Origin: Glandiceps talaboti
Lineage: Eukaryota; Hemichordata; Enteropneusta; Spengelidae
Direction: 5' to 3'
Assembly (NCBI RefSeq): GCF_964340395.1
Contig: NC_135563.1
Coordinates: forward strand, 17,850,151-17,914,150
DNA: 64,000 nt
This document shows positions 12,392 to 24,100 of this stretch, piece after piece (within the stretch, counting starts at the first letter, position 1; each line of letters opens with the position of its first letter). The notes under the pieces were generated by a model that saw only the letters and a program-made list of their open reading frames with translations, made no database searches and was not told the origin of the DNA. The position numbers were made by a program, and so were the translations under genes.

Positions 12392-13089
12392 CACTGAAAT
12401 GTATGCAAACGGCAAAATAACACATAGATGTCGCGACATGTCGTTTGTATCATGACAAAGTTGATAGATTTGGAAAGGTTGAACCCGTGACCTTGATTGA
12501 AATGCACCAGATATATCCCGCTGCGTTTAAGGTCAAATGGACCATTTCCACCGTCTGGACAGATCGTAATCATTCACACGTCCATCCTGTCATTTTAGTT
12601 CTAAATAGCAGGCAACAAACATACCCCTTTTTTCAAACAAATTTATCGTGACCTTGAAAACACACACAGCTACATTAGTCTTTGTGTTATCAGAACGTAT
12701 GTCTAGGTCAAATATATTGATCTACAAAGCCGATAAAAAAAAACCCGCATCATTCACGATTTCCGACTGGAAAAAAACGTATAACGACTTAGAAGAATTG
12801 CATGTAACACTGACAGAACTATACAAAAAAAAAAGAAATGGAAAGGGGTTGGTAACATAAGGTGAGAGAATAGAAAAGTATTCAAGCCGCACCTTTCCTT
12901 AAGTCCTGCCAGGTCTGCTATTTCCTGCGAGGTCTTAGGTCCGCCAGCTTTGCCCATAACTGAAAACAGACCCGTTGCCGATCCAATAGCTAAACCAGCA
13001 GCCAGGAATCCTGAGCGAACAGTTTCAAACATCCTGTTATCAAATTCATCCAGTGTCTCGTCTTTTTCATCATGTTGTTTCGCCGCCAT
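8013..13089 (-). CDS. SAM-dependent methyltransferase with N-terminal winged helix, four exons
   Basis: Complete 363-aa model from exons 13089-12893, 9771-9560, 9277-9158 and 8575-8013; all junctions join in frame with GT-AG borders. Residues about 15-110 form a winged-helix domain (TSQEIADLAGLKERYVREWL and a short wing before YYLTPS). The C-terminal half is a class I Rossmann methyltransferase: motif I DIGCGQGA at 184-191 binds SAM, D209 in HGVDFS sits at the end of strand 2, DLVYAVDSIHD is motif IV, and LKTGGYFIMMED is the strand 5 region. This arrangement matches the family annotated as Rv2258c-like SAM methyltransferases in marine invertebrates. The substrate is unknown. The protein is cytosolic by appearance, with no signal peptide. 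The ATG at 13089 has a strong Kozak context (AAGATGG). Confidence 0.9.
9158..9277 (-). CDS. Methyltransferase exon 3
   Basis: Acceptor ACTGTATAG; encodes a 40-residue linker helix region (LSYEKYIRYHSWQD) and ends ATGTTAG|GTAAGTA. Confidence 0.9.
9339..9500. repeat. GTCT/GTCC microsatellite in methyltransferase intron
   Basis: Interspersed GTCT and GTCC tetramers in the 282-bp intron between exons 2 and 3, making up over half of that intron. Confidence 0.95.
9560..9771 (-). CDS. Methyltransferase exon 2
   Basis: Acceptor CCTACTTAG; the first base completes AGA (Arg). It encodes the rest of the winged helix and the linker, ending CCACGAG|GTAACG. Confidence 0.9.
9843..9965. repeat. CATA microsatellite grading into CATG and GGCA repeats
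   Basis: About 17 CATA units followed by CATG-interrupted copies and a short GGCA run. Confidence 0.95.
9973..10055. repeat. Perfect 37-bp inverted repeat with 9-nt loop
   Basis: The arm at 9973-10009 is the exact reverse complement of 10019-10055; the loop is TGTATGTAT. The arms contain non-repeat words (TATAGACATG, ACTATGTA) that also match perfectly, so this is more than CATA/TATG self-complementarity. Confidence 0.9.
11390..11540 (-). repeat. Dispersed repeat with PHD-like Cys/His signature, copy 1
   Basis: Read on the minus strand it encodes a zinc-finger-like pattern (CFATNC, then MMCCYCRKWFHVTC) resembling a PHD finger. A second copy in the same orientation lies at 12100-12265. The flanking minus frame at 11541-11860 may belong to the same element. 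It is a degenerate repeat of uncertain class; PHD fingers occur in several transposable-element proteins. Confidence 0.5.
12100..12265 (-). repeat. Dispersed repeat with PHD-like signature, copy 2
   Basis: Long stretches are near identical to copy 1 (for example ATGCACCAGGGCAATTTGTA on the plus strand). It starts about 710 bp away in the same orientation, so it is either a tandem duplication or two insertions. Degenerate. Confidence 0.6.
12308..12390. repeat. CA dinucleotide microsatellite
   Basis: About 40 copies of CA in the first intron of the methyltransferase gene. Confidence 0.97.
12893..13089 (-). CDS. Methyltransferase exon 1
   Basis: Starts ATGGCGGCG; 65 codons plus two bases, donor GGAAAG|GTGCGG. 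The frame stays open 15 bases upstream but without an ATG. Confidence 0.9.
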
Positions 13090-13118
13090 CTTGTCAGCCA
13101 ACAAGAGATGACCTCATA

Positions 13119-13127
13119 ATATATATA
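13119..13127 (-). promoter_or_regulatory. TATA-like element 30 bp before the methyltransferase ATG
   Basis: Minus-strand TATATATAT preceded by GGGG. If used, transcription would start almost at the ATG (13089), giving a near-leaderless mRNA, so it may be fortuitous or serve a minor start site. Confidence 0.3.
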
Positions 13128-13616
13128 CCCCTAAGTTCATTACAATGAATCCGTTCGTTTAAAATACCCAAAGTTGAGTTTCAAGTTTACAAGCTATTTG
13201 CCTCTAGTGAAAATGTTTGCATAAAACGTCATTGAACTATACTACTATCTGTTGATGCATTCCTTCGATGGCATTGAAATCTCGTAATTTGATAAATGAT
13301 GACGTAAGTATATTGACAGGAATGGGGTGTTGATTTAATTGAGATCATCATTGTCTTAATTTTCCTTTTCTGTTCTAAGTAAATGAGAAGAGAAGGGAAG
13401 AAAGTTATATATGTCTCAGGCAGACTTAGTAAGTAACAAGAAGGCACTCGCATGAGTCCATCTACTATGTGATGGCACCCCTTTGTCATTTCCTATCTTG
13501 AGTTGCATTGATTTTACTTTGATTACATTGGTATGTAAAGGCACGAGGATCAATCACCAGACTCTTGCATTAGTGTTATCCTACCAAAGGATTACAGAAA
13601 GATCGCTCCTTTGTTC

Positions 13617-13775
13617 AGGACAACTTTTTTTATAGCTCTAGTCTGCAGGACAACTTTTTTATAGCTCTAGTCTGCAAGACACCTTTTCTATAGCTCTAGT
13701 CTGCAAGACAACTTTTCTATAGCTCTAGTCTGCAAGACACCTTTTCTATAGCTCTAGTCTGCAAGACAACTTTTT
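13617..13775. repeat. 29-bp minisatellite, about five copies
   Basis: Tandem unit TATAGCTCTAGTCTGCAAGA followed by CAMCTTTTC. Copies differ mainly as CAACTTTT or CACCTTTT in an alternating pattern, suggesting that a two-unit block was duplicated. Confidence 0.95.
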
Positions 13776-15320
13776 TCACACCTACATTTTAATCTTAATC
13801 AGAACTCTGCTTTTAACGCTTTCACTCGCTAACAAATAAAGCCAACGATTTTATTCAGACATTTATTTCAAGTTTGGACTGTATATACACGTATACAGTA
13901 CACATAAAATGTCAGTAACCACTTTTTAGGAGGCAACACGTCAGTTTTCATACTTCCGACCATCACAAAAAGAGAAATGCCACATTCAGTATGATATTTT
14001 CTAGTTATTGGTTAATGGTTATTGAAAAAAAAATGAGAAAACAGGAGAATAAAACTGATCAATGTTCAGCGTAGTGAAGCATTTTTATATTCAATAATGA
14101 AGAGTAGTAATAACATATGTCGGGTAATAAAAATTACCGTCCAAATAGTTTATGTAGTAAGTATGGCTACACATACACCACATGATAGCTTAGACTCTTT
14201 CACAGTCTCGAGCACGTAGCTAACAGAAAGAGACTGTTTTGTACGTACCGTTATTTTTCCCGCAAGTTTTGGTCTTCCTGTACTGTGCGCCCCCATCGAC
14301 AGCACAGGACTAACCATTCGGTGACGTAAATTATTGCGACCCACAGTGTTATTGCGACTTGTTTAAAATGCAGCCTGATACATCGGATTAGTTAATTGGT
14401 CTATGAAAGCACGCCAAAATTGCTAAACATGAAGTTCATCAGTTGAAACGATAACAGTTGAAATTAGATGACAGTTTGAACTGTTTAATCGAGGGGGCCC
14501 ACTGTGTTCTTAACTAATCTTGCAATAAAAAGAAAAGAACGCCACAATATCTGTGTAAACTTTGCAATTAATGTAACTAATATTGAAATACGCATGTATC
14601 ACCCAGATAGGTTATTCTTTGATAGTGATACAGCTCAGAAAGAATATTTTATGGCGAGATTGGTAATTAATTAGGAAATGAGAGTTTATATTTGTTATGT
14701 AAATATTTCATTTTTACTTAGTCGCCCAATTCTACCACGTATATACATATATGTATTTTATTGATCAAACTTTATTGAGATGATTTTTTTCATATTGAAC
14801 ATATATTTATCAATAATACATAATTTATTTAGAATAGTTATTATTTCAATATTCAATAATGTCCACCGACAATTGAGTAACAGATCAACAGGTGGTTTGC
14901 ATAATTACATGTTTGTCGAAAAATACATGTTAATTCGTTGCACCATGTCGTCAAGTGAAGATATTTATCTTCTTTAATTCCTGTCGTGTCCGTAGCAAAT
15001 GTGTTGGATAAAGTGACCTATTTTTACTTGCAGAGGTCGATCACCTGACCAAAGGACAATCACGTGACCAATACCTGTGCACATTTGAACCACCTACGTG
15101 CACAGCATTGCTGCTAAACTATAGAAAGTGGTGTGGATGGAAAAATAAATTACCTGTATCGTAATGCTAAAAATATTATATGTCAAAATGTTTGTAACAG
15201 CCACATTTTTCCAGTTTAAATAAGCAAATAAACAAACGAGGAAACAAACGAACGAACATACAATTCACGTTTAAATTACTAATAAAAATTGTTCATGTCT
15301 TGCTCTATCCAAATTGGAAG
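13776..15320. other. Intergenic, nothing supported
   Basis: AT-rich sequence without a convincing exon, repeat array or RNA gene. Confidence 0.5.
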
Positions 15321-15585
15321 CTAGGTATCAAAACCTACACCGTTACTGTTCTCCCACAGGTAGTCTAGTCCGGCCCATATATTTGGATTGTCTGCTTCTG
15401 ATACGTGTGTAGCATAACACGACCCTCTGTAGTGGTTGACACTACGTAAATATAGAACGTTGACCAGTGGAATCTGAAATGGCTGTGATTGTTTATGATT
15501 GGATAGGGTCATAGCGGTCAACGAATATAGGTCAAATCGACCACCAATCAGAGGAAAACCCGGCGTATTGATTATGGTCCAGTAC
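15321..15585 (-). CDS. Unrecognised terminal exon
   Basis: A clean acceptor (TCTGATTTCCAG) is followed by an uninterrupted 87-codon frame to TAG at 15323-15321. The composition is protein-like, rich in W, Y and N (GFPLIGGRFDLYSL, NIWAGLDYLW). It would take two bases of a split codon from an upstream exon that I could not locate between 15586 and about 20000. No family is recognised. It could be the last exon of a minus-strand gene, a fragment left by duplication, or chance. Confidence 0.35.
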
Positions 15586-15867
15586 CTGGAAATCAGATCG
15601 AAAGAAGTTAGAGCTTACTCGCGTCGTCACAAGTAATACAACTACTTTTTGACTATCACTGCGATTATATTTTTTGTGTAACTCGGGCAGTGCTTGTCAA
15701 GTCTTTACAAATAAATCTTGCGAAGAATATGTCTAAGTTCGTTTGCCAAGTTATTGAATATTAGGCCACAAGTTGATTGGGAGAAGACTCTACATTATCG
15801 TTGAAGATTACAAGAGCTCAGAAATCCCCTGTTGCCGATTTACGGAAATACGTGGTCTTTACTGGCT

Positions 15868-16245
15868 GGTTTGGTATATCCGTTAAAAAGAACACCAGAA
15901 AAACAGATTCAGCAAGTTAATTGTGGAATATACCAGTGGTCTCTGCTGGCAGGGATGGCATCACCATGATATATAAGTATAGCTGGGTAAACCACAGAGT
16001 TTTTGCAAGGTAATACACATATTAGTAAGTTTCCCTTCTATTGTCGGGATAATGGCAGGTTTGGTATATCCGTTAAAAAGAACACCAGGAAAGCAGATTC
16101 AGCCAGTTAATTGTGGAATATACCAGTGGTCTCTGCTGGCAGGGATGGCATCACCATTATATAAGTACAGCTGGGTAAACCACAGAGTTTTTGCAAGGTA
16201 ATACACATATTAGTAAGTTTTCCTTCTATTGTCTGGATAAATTCA
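15868..16245. repeat. 190-bp tandem duplication containing an exon-like frame
   Basis: Two near-identical blocks, 15868-16054 and 16058-16245, differ at few positions. The second has an open plus-strand frame running from an AATGGCAG acceptor-like site to a GCAAG|GTAATA donor-like site (YPLKRTPGK, IYQWSLLAGMASPLYKYSW). The first copy carries a two-base length change that closes the frame. It may be a duplicated exon, half of it decaying, or a non-coding duplication. Confidence 0.7.
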
Positions 16246-17961
16246 GTAATTATGATTAATCCACAAAGATGTTCTTATAAGGAAGATTTTCAATAAAGAT
16301 TGGTTCTAACTAAGATTGGATGAGAAATGTATATCTGGTGTTTGGAATAACCAATTCTGTTATACATGATTTTGCTAACAGTCTATGATTTTGAAAGACG
16401 AGTCACATTGGGTAGAGAAATAAATAAAGTTTTACACATACTAAATCTATGTGTCTGATATTATATCATTGTACTATTAAGATCCTGTATTTAATACGAT
16501 TCTAATATAAGTGAAAACTGCAATCTTATGGTTACTGTATTCCCTTCCGTGTAACGTCTTACTGCACACATTTTTGCTGGTGGTTTGATATCCATTTACG
16601 CAATTTCTTCGCTTTCATTTGGCTTATTCCGAAAAAAACCTTCAAGTTTTTATCTTTATTATTTGAACAAATACTGGTGTTCTATGTATTGGAGTCGCCT
16701 GTATATAATAACGTTTGCCCCACTGTACATTGATGATGGTATCCAACTAAAACATGAAATTAAGCAAACCACCTGTTGATCTGCTACCCAATTGTCGTTA
16801 GACATTACTGAATTGAAATAACAGTACTAAATATGCAACATAAATAAACATATCTTAGATATGACTTATCATCTCAATAAAGTCTGACCAATAAAATACA
16901 TGTACATCAAAAGATTGGGCAAATATTCTTTCTGAGCTGTGTGTCCCTATCAAACTGATAAACCTATCTGAGCGATACATGTGTATTTCATCGAAGCTTC
17001 TAACAACCACTCTTACAATAGTATGTGTGCATGTACACAGTGTGATAAATGAAATGCAATGATAGTCGTCGTTGACAAACAACCACAGTGGTCATCATAT
17101 CTAGTGATCCCAATACCATGTGTATGTTTAGTGAAACCTTGGCTAATCAGATTCACCCGTTCAATTTACTACTACAACTCTGCTAAGGAGGCGTCCCAAT
17201 CAGATATGAAACAGTGTGGAAAACCACTTTTGAGCATGACACTTCAAGTAACATGACATCAACACCATGTGGTATTTTTTAGTAATTCATTTAAATGACA
17301 CTGTTCAAGCTTATATATTCAAATGAAAAACCTAATGTTGCTTGTTTTCATGTTACTATAAATTTATGACTAACCCTGTAAACAGACCCCTGACTTAATA
17401 CTTGTATTTCAGACTTAAGTGAAGACTAAGTTACAATAAAGTTTATGAGTCATAAGATGGGATGAACTTTGACCCCGGTCAAGCGTCATTCACCTGTAAC
17501 AGGGATGACGTTATCAATATATAGGAACGGCGTGACGGACCATGCTAACTTTGATAGTGCTGTTACTGCGCACGGGTACAGAACAAATCATACTCTATAA
17601 TTCAATGTAACATAACATTTATAGGAAAGTTGTGAATATGTGAAAATATATACAAATACATAACTGATTTCGAGTTGTATATAGCAATGCAGGTAACACC
17701 CCTAAGAAATAAGTACTATACATTTACACTCGTGTGATATTTTGTCTTTAGGACAGCCAACTGCTCGCAATTCGGAAACAGCTCTTTAATATATAAAAGT
17801 TTACACGCCTATCGTATGAAAACACTACAATATCATCAGTCATTATAGTTTTCTTATTCCCATCGCATTTTCTTTCTCAGCCAGTGATAAGAAAATTATG
17901 CACAATCTAACGTTCACGTTCTCGTTCCGTTCATAATGTTGTATACTTAAATCGGATAAAT

Positions 17962-18560
17962 TTGATTAAAGACTTACTGCATTGTGTAGATATAAATGAA
18001 CACATACAGTTTTTGTAACTGTAAATGGGTTGTGCGATATAGAACATTTTCACAAAGCACTGATTGTGTTTTCAATATTCTCTTTATCTGTCCAAGAATA
18101 ATTTTACTAAAAACCAAACTACTGTTGTAAAGTGAATCCTCAAAACGCTATTATTCGAAAGAGATGTATACGATAAATATTATAATATAAAAAAAAATCT
18201 TTCTTAAATTTCGCAATCGTCACTCATTCACACGTGAATCCACTTCTGGGCTCTAATCCAGCCCAAAAGAACGATTACGGAATGTATTGAGAATTTTAAT
18301 CAATAAGATTATCTTGACGATTTCTTTGGTAGACAAAATGTTCATGACAAAGCATCCCTGTATAGCTGTAGTTGTTTTTCTTTCGGATTAATGACGTCAC
18401 AAGAATAATGGTTATTCGAATTGACCTCATTCTGCTGTATATTTCAATCCGAAGTAGGGGTACCACCGTAGGAAATTACTGATACGATATTACCCGAACG
18501 TTAGATTAAAGATTTACTGCACTCTGTAGATATAAGATATGAGGGGGTACCACCGGAGGA
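17962..18560. repeat. Pair of short direct repeats
   Basis: GATTAAAGAYTTACTGCA plus about 16 further bases recurs at 17962-17996 and 18507-18541. A GGTACCACCG word recurs around the second copy. Probably remnants of one dispersed repeat. Confidence 0.5.
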
Positions 18561-19460
18561 AATCTATCCCGTTAGACTCATGATACACAACTAACTATGC
18601 TGATCCTGCAGTTTGACTTTTACACTGTTTCCTTCTAAGCTGTGGTGTTTACATCAGTTTTATTTGATGAAAAAAAATGTTTTTTAATAATCAGTTTTTA
18701 TTAGATTTATACATTTAATTACCTAGTAAATAAAAGATATGTAAATTTCCATTACGCAAATCTAAGGTAAACACAAAACAAATGTAACCCGTTTAGAAAT
18801 AGGAAACTGAAACAGAACAATCATTTTCCGATTTCTCTCCCCCTTTCAATTAACCAAAAAACACTAAACTTATTACCGTTTCGACTGACCTAAATATAAG
18901 GATTTATGAGTTAGCTATGTCTAAAATTAATTTACTTTCTTTGAGAATGAAAACAAGTCCTCAATTTTCTCTTTAGAAAAATAACAATACCTGTTCTCAC
19001 ATTGAAAAATATATTATACAATTTTGTAAATCGCAACTTTCGTAAGTGCAGTGTAGAAGTTCGGGGAGATACTCACTTAGATTATACTATATGACGTCAT
19101 AACAGGAAATATTTGTATTGTCAACATTTCTTGAGTCATTGAATCTTCTTACCAGAAGTTCATTATAAAATACCCATACTTTTAACTGTTGTGAAAATAA
19201 GAGAAACATAAAATATATCTTGGAGTATTTTTAATGTACAGGAAAATCCCAAACTAATTGTACTCATGCCATGTTTGACAGTTTATGTATTTATAATATG
19301 CCAAACTTTCAATTAAATACATATTCTGGAATAACCATAAGATATTAATACAACACCATTATAATAAGTCAAGAACTCTTTAAGAGATTTAAAATGTACA
19401 CAGTAAACGACCGCTCCTTAGGTTTAATTTGATTCAAATCATGAGCAAAATAAGTTGCGA

Positions 19461-19509
19461 CCCCCCCCCCCCATTTCACACCATTAGAATTTTCAAGCCC
19501 CCCCCCCCC
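19461..19509. repeat. Two poly-C runs
   Basis: Runs of about 12 C each, separated by 25 bp, unusual in this AT-rich setting. Confidence 0.9.
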
Positions 19510-20624
19510 TCTTCGCACCCCCGATTGTTTTCGTGCACCCACCCCATTTTCTCTTCAGCTTACCACCTCCTATCGTAGATTGTGCTCGTTCCCTAACTAG
19601 TATGCAAATAATGGTCGTCAGGACTTCTAACCGTCGGAGAAAATATGCAAGTCAGTGTTGACAGCGAATATCGAAAAGAAGTGTTCATTCTGACTCATAT
19701 ACAATGTAAATAGTAACGGTGTCCCGCTCTGTCGTATCAAGATACCACAATCCAACTCAATATTTGTGTTTCAAAGTTTAGAATAAAGTTATTTTAATCT
19801 CCTTCTATTAGCTGGTATCACATCGATTGCAACATATACAATTGTCGATGATTACTCATTATCGTGATTGCACGACCTTTGACCTTAAAGCTTGCTGTGT
19901 AATTGTGTGCTTCGTCTTTAGCAATCGTAGGATCTCATACCACTATTTTTAGTAGTCTGGGGTAGGATTGAGCATCAATAAAAGGCCAAGTTTATTTTTA
20001 AAAGTCCAAGTTTAAAAAAATATATAAACGCGGTACATACCCGACGCTACCTAGCCAGTTTTCCCTGCCAACCCTTATTTTGTTATGTCGCCTTGAGAAA
20101 AATAGTCGAAAATATTCATGAAACTCACGCAAATTAGACATGATGCGCTTTCCTAAAACCGTAACCTAAAAAAGGTGTAGAATACCGAACTATTTTTTAA
20201 AAGTTTGTCTTCGGGACCATATGATTCACTTGAATAATAAGACTTCAGGTCGGAAATAAAAAAAAAGTTTACGCCACAAATAACTGAAGAGTCTACGGCA
20301 CAAATAACTAAAAAAAGCTCTTTACAAGTCTGTGATGACTTCATGTGAATCACACATTTAAAAAGATCACCATTTGTTCTGTTGGCGTAAACATACTAAT
20401 CTTTGATATTAAACCTATCAAGGAAAAATAACGTCATTTCAAATACATCGATAACGTCAAGAAATAAAAATAAGATATACAAGTGGACATTTCCATCAAA
20501 GAGGTGAGCATCGTCCTTTCCGGCCGATAAGTATGATTTTCGAATTTGACTTTCTAGTTGCATTTTCACTTGTGATGGTATATCCAGACTTTAGATCATG
20601 TAAATGGTATTGTCACTGTGTGTA

Positions 20625-20632
20625 TGACGTCA
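20625..20632. promoter_or_regulatory. CRE palindrome TGACGTCA upstream of the cytokine-like gene
   Basis: Perfect CREB/ATF site about 420 bp before the proposed TATA box. The same octamer occurs at least eight times elsewhere in the window, so it carries little weight alone. Confidence 0.3.
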
Positions 20633-20889
20633 CCATTGCATGCTCGGTGTCAACACACCTTTCGCAACAAGCCAAGCCTAATAACTGGTAATGTAAACCC
20701 GGATTTTGGCGATACTTGTAATATGTCGATGAACACACCGTTAAGATCTACGTCTATAGTAAGTAATAACACATGCTTTTGTCTTTTGAGAGAATACGAG
20801 CTAAAATGCAACCCACCTGAACGAGTGCCACTGTCAACGCGGTTGCATAGTCCAAAATTCAGATCAAACAGTGTGTACACGTGTGTGAC

Positions 20890-20900
20890 GGGGATTCCCC
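20890..20900. promoter_or_regulatory. Perfect palindromic kappa-B site GGGGATTCCCC
   Basis: An 11-bp match to the strong NF-kappa-B/Rel consensus, about 150 bp upstream of the TATA-like element and 286 bp upstream of the proposed start codon of the cytokine-like gene. Vertebrate IL-6-type promoters are regulated through kappa-B sites. Function here is inferred. Confidence 0.5.
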
Positions 20901-21042
20901 ACTAAACAGCACCAATAGCCGAGCCATTGGTAGTACCTCCCACGTAATTTCCTTGTTGGTCGCGGTGCTTTATAATTCACTTGTAGCTTTTCTTAGCAGT
21001 CCGGGAAGGGTAAAACCATTACTAGCATACTGGTGGGCCAAA

Positions 21043-21048
21043 TATAAG
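21043..21048 (+). promoter_or_regulatory. TATA-like element of the cytokine-like gene
   Basis: AAATATAAGC lies about 130 bp before the proposed ATG at 21176, leaving room for a 5' UTR near 100 nt. Confidence 0.4.
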
Positions 21049-21175
21049 CTCCATCATTCGATACACATGTCATATTGAGTTCTCTCCAATTGCAAGATAC
21101 AGTTCAGAAAAAAAGTTTGGATAAATCTACATCAACTTTACTAATATCAAAATCCAACCACTAGTCAAAATAATT

Positions 21176-21179
21176 ATGG
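21176..21179 (+). CDS. Cytokine-like gene, proposed coding exon 1 (ATG G)
   Basis: Exon 2 opens in phase 1 and has an upstream in-frame stop without an ATG, so a short upstream exon is required. ATGG|GTAGGTGT supplies a start, the right phase and a good donor 192 bp upstream, and it yields an excellent signal peptide. Confidence 0.45.
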
Positions 21180-24100
21180 GTAGGTGTATCATTCGTTCGT
21201 TTTATTCTAACTGTCTGTCTCTTTAATGGCCTGATTTCTGTAACTCTATGTCAGGCTTGAAGGGTTAATGTCTTTCAGATCTTTTTTCTGTCATTCAAGT
21301 TACAGTCCTTAAAATATATGATAGCATTCAAACAAGATCCTTAACTTAATTATTTGTCTTTTTCATTTCAGTCCATATCTTAAAGCTCATTACAACTTGT
21401 ACTTTAGTAACATTTCTCGGAGTATCAGCAAGGCCAGTGAGGCATGAGCGATCGTGTGAAGAAATTTCGGGGACATCAGAAGCTCGGATACTCGTAAACC
21501 ACATCATTGCACTACAATTGGATATCAGCAAACAACATAGTATTTACTCGGTAAGTGTGATAGCTGTCATAGTATAATAGAGTCGGTCTTGATTTATCAA
21601 AAGCATAAGGAGCCATCTCTGTAATTTTTTTTTATATGTAAGGTGTACAACAAAGTTTTTAAATTGTATATCATTTGCTATAAAAGCTAGAAGAGAGAAA
21701 AGTTTTATGCGTACAATACCGCACATAGGTATACATACCGTGGAGACTTTCCTTGCCCTGTTTACTCGACATTCTTGTACTTATGGTGACTCATAATCTC
21801 ATTAGAGTAACGTACAATGTCCGTTCAGCCCCCGCCGTAAGGGTTGTTGGTGCTATACTCTGTTACTAAATTTAGAAAGGTGAATGGCGTGACGTCATCC
21901 CTTCGCTTGGTGTGCGAGATATATCACCTACTCGACTCCATCATACAAATGCTCGAGTTCGAAGGTCAAAAACTTTTAGTGCTACCCTGCCTTGCCTTGC
22001 CTTGCATACAAAAATGGTAACAATTCACTAAATTTTATCAGAATGTGCGTAAAATGAAGGCCGACTAGTCTAAATGAAAATATAATTGTTTCGAAGAAAC
22101 ACTAAACTGAAGGAAGACACCATTAGGTGTGACACGCATGCGTATTATACTCCAATTTAGTCAATTACTTGCTTCATACTTCATTTTCTACTCCTTGGTT
22201 TCCGATAGAAATAGCTTGGTCTTCTCATGCCTATTTCTTTACTTTTATAGGAAAGTTATGGCAGTGATAGTAAATACAATGACGAAATGCAGAAGCTTTC
22301 CGCCAACGGAGTACCCAGCTTTCCACGTTCCGTAACAGTGAGACAGTCTATCGAAACGTTACAGGTAGGTCACTCGTTTGAAGTTGAATACGGAATAGAA
22401 GTGGACTCGTCGTACCACATACAACGAACTAGTTGTCTGTGGTCGTACTCACAACACTGTGAGTCACGCTTACTATATAACCATACAGTACTGTAAATGT
22501 TTTGTCGTCTGGTGTGGTGTAAACACGCGTTTATTTGTCACAAGGATTCTCACACGAAATCGTGACAGGGAACAAGCATCTTGACGTTCATATTTTAATA
22601 CTAATAACAGTAAGGAAACAATCGTAGATTTGTGGCACGCACCTATGGCCGGTTCATTGACCACGGTTTAAATGTCATTAAAATAACTTCGTACAAAGAG
22701 ACCTTCATACGGCTAAAGGTCAACTTTGTTTGCTAAACGAAAAATATACCGCACTACACTCTCCTTGAGTGATATCAGAGTGTCAGAACAGTTGATATAT
22801 CAGGGCAATGCAGTCCAATGCAGTTCATTATCAAGGAGAATTGTTCAATATTAAGATATTTACAGAAGTGTGTGTGTTAAAAGCTTGTGGATACACTATA
22901 AGGTCCCTGTTTCAATATTAGATTGAGTACGAGGGGTTTGGATATATTGGAATCCGTAAAATCACAAGAATGTGTTCGTATTTTATATGTATCTTATTCT
23001 CATAAAGAAGTCATCGATTTAATGACCAAAAAATCCTGTAGTATATTTTGATCATAAAAATGGAAGTGAAACACTCTGCCATAAAGTGGATTGCTACATG
23101 TGTTTGACCGAAAAGTTTATTACCCCAAACCCCAACGCGACGGGGATAAAACTAGCCTCGTTGTGATAAACAAGGAAACGTTTCACACAATACCAATACC
23201 AACTCAGATCTTCACCGGGGCGGTAACGACTATGCAGCGTACACTTTACGCCTCTGCGTTTTTTTTCTGCATTGTTCGAGCCGTGGCTGATTTGAAGCGG
23301 TTCAGATTTAACTGTTATATTGGTATTTCTAACGTGTTTTTTGCCTGAAGATTATGTCATCATTGTTTTGCGTTAAGTGCCCCATACGCTTTGTCTACGA
23401 TACTGTATGGGAAAAGCACGCTGACTCATTCTAATGTACAATGTCGTAACTACGCTTTAGTAGACTGGGACAACTCGATATAAATTCATTTAGGATGAAC
23501 ACACTGGTTTTCCACTTCTCCCCGTGCATATTTCCATGTCATATGAAAGTACTTATTATTAACATATCATAAAAGATCTAAGCAGCGAATATAAAAAATT
23601 GAACGCTCAAGTTCGCCAAGCCCTTTTACTTCAACTATCTTCTTTCAATGTACGTGATTATGTTTTTTATCATTCAACGTCATCTCATATCTAAACTGTC
23701 TTTAATACCTGTCAAGTTTACTTTTGACAACTAACTGCAAGAAGTAAGACTTAAAATACATGTATATTTTATAGTGATGACGATTATAACACAAGCAACA
23801 GATCTATGTTTTGTAACAATTTAAATGTCATTGTACGCTTTCGGTCAGGTCAATCCTGTCATAGGCCTGTGGATTTCTAGCTGTGTATTTATATGAAAAC
23901 ACTTGTTTCATAATTAAAGTATTGGGATTGTTGTGCTATCATTTCCTTACTTGAAATTTGACTGGCATTTTCCCTTCATTCTTTTATAGGATATTAGTCG
24001 TATTTACAGTCAACTCCGCTCTGATCTCATCACTTACCAAAACTTCTTAGACGAGTTGTTGGATAACTTGGACGAGGAGGATGTAGCATTGGAAAATATG

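Larger units (their letters stand above)
9772..12892 (-). other. Intron 1 of the methyltransferase gene
   Basis: A 3.1-kb intron holding CATA repeats, a 37-bp perfect palindrome, two copies of a zinc-finger-like repeat and a CA run. No additional exon is needed, since exons 1 and 2 join perfectly. Confidence 0.7.
16246..20600. other. Intergenic, no supported gene
   Basis: Mostly AT-rich DNA. It contains a small duplicated motif (17962-17996 and 18507-18541), a repeated GGGGTACCACCG word (18456 and 18545) and C runs at 19461-19509. No exon was identified. Confidence 0.5.

Noticed and set aside
20625-20632. CRE octamer as strong evidence of cytokine regulation
   Set aside because: TGACGTCA occurs at many other places in the window, including coding sequence, so it is kept only as a weak feature.
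20618-20905. 95-residue plus frame upstream of the cytokine-like gene as its first exon
   Set aside because: One possible donor (ACTG|GTAATG) fits the phase, but the result buries the signal peptide behind a polar leader; ATGG at 21176 gives a far better N-terminus and sits after a TATA element.
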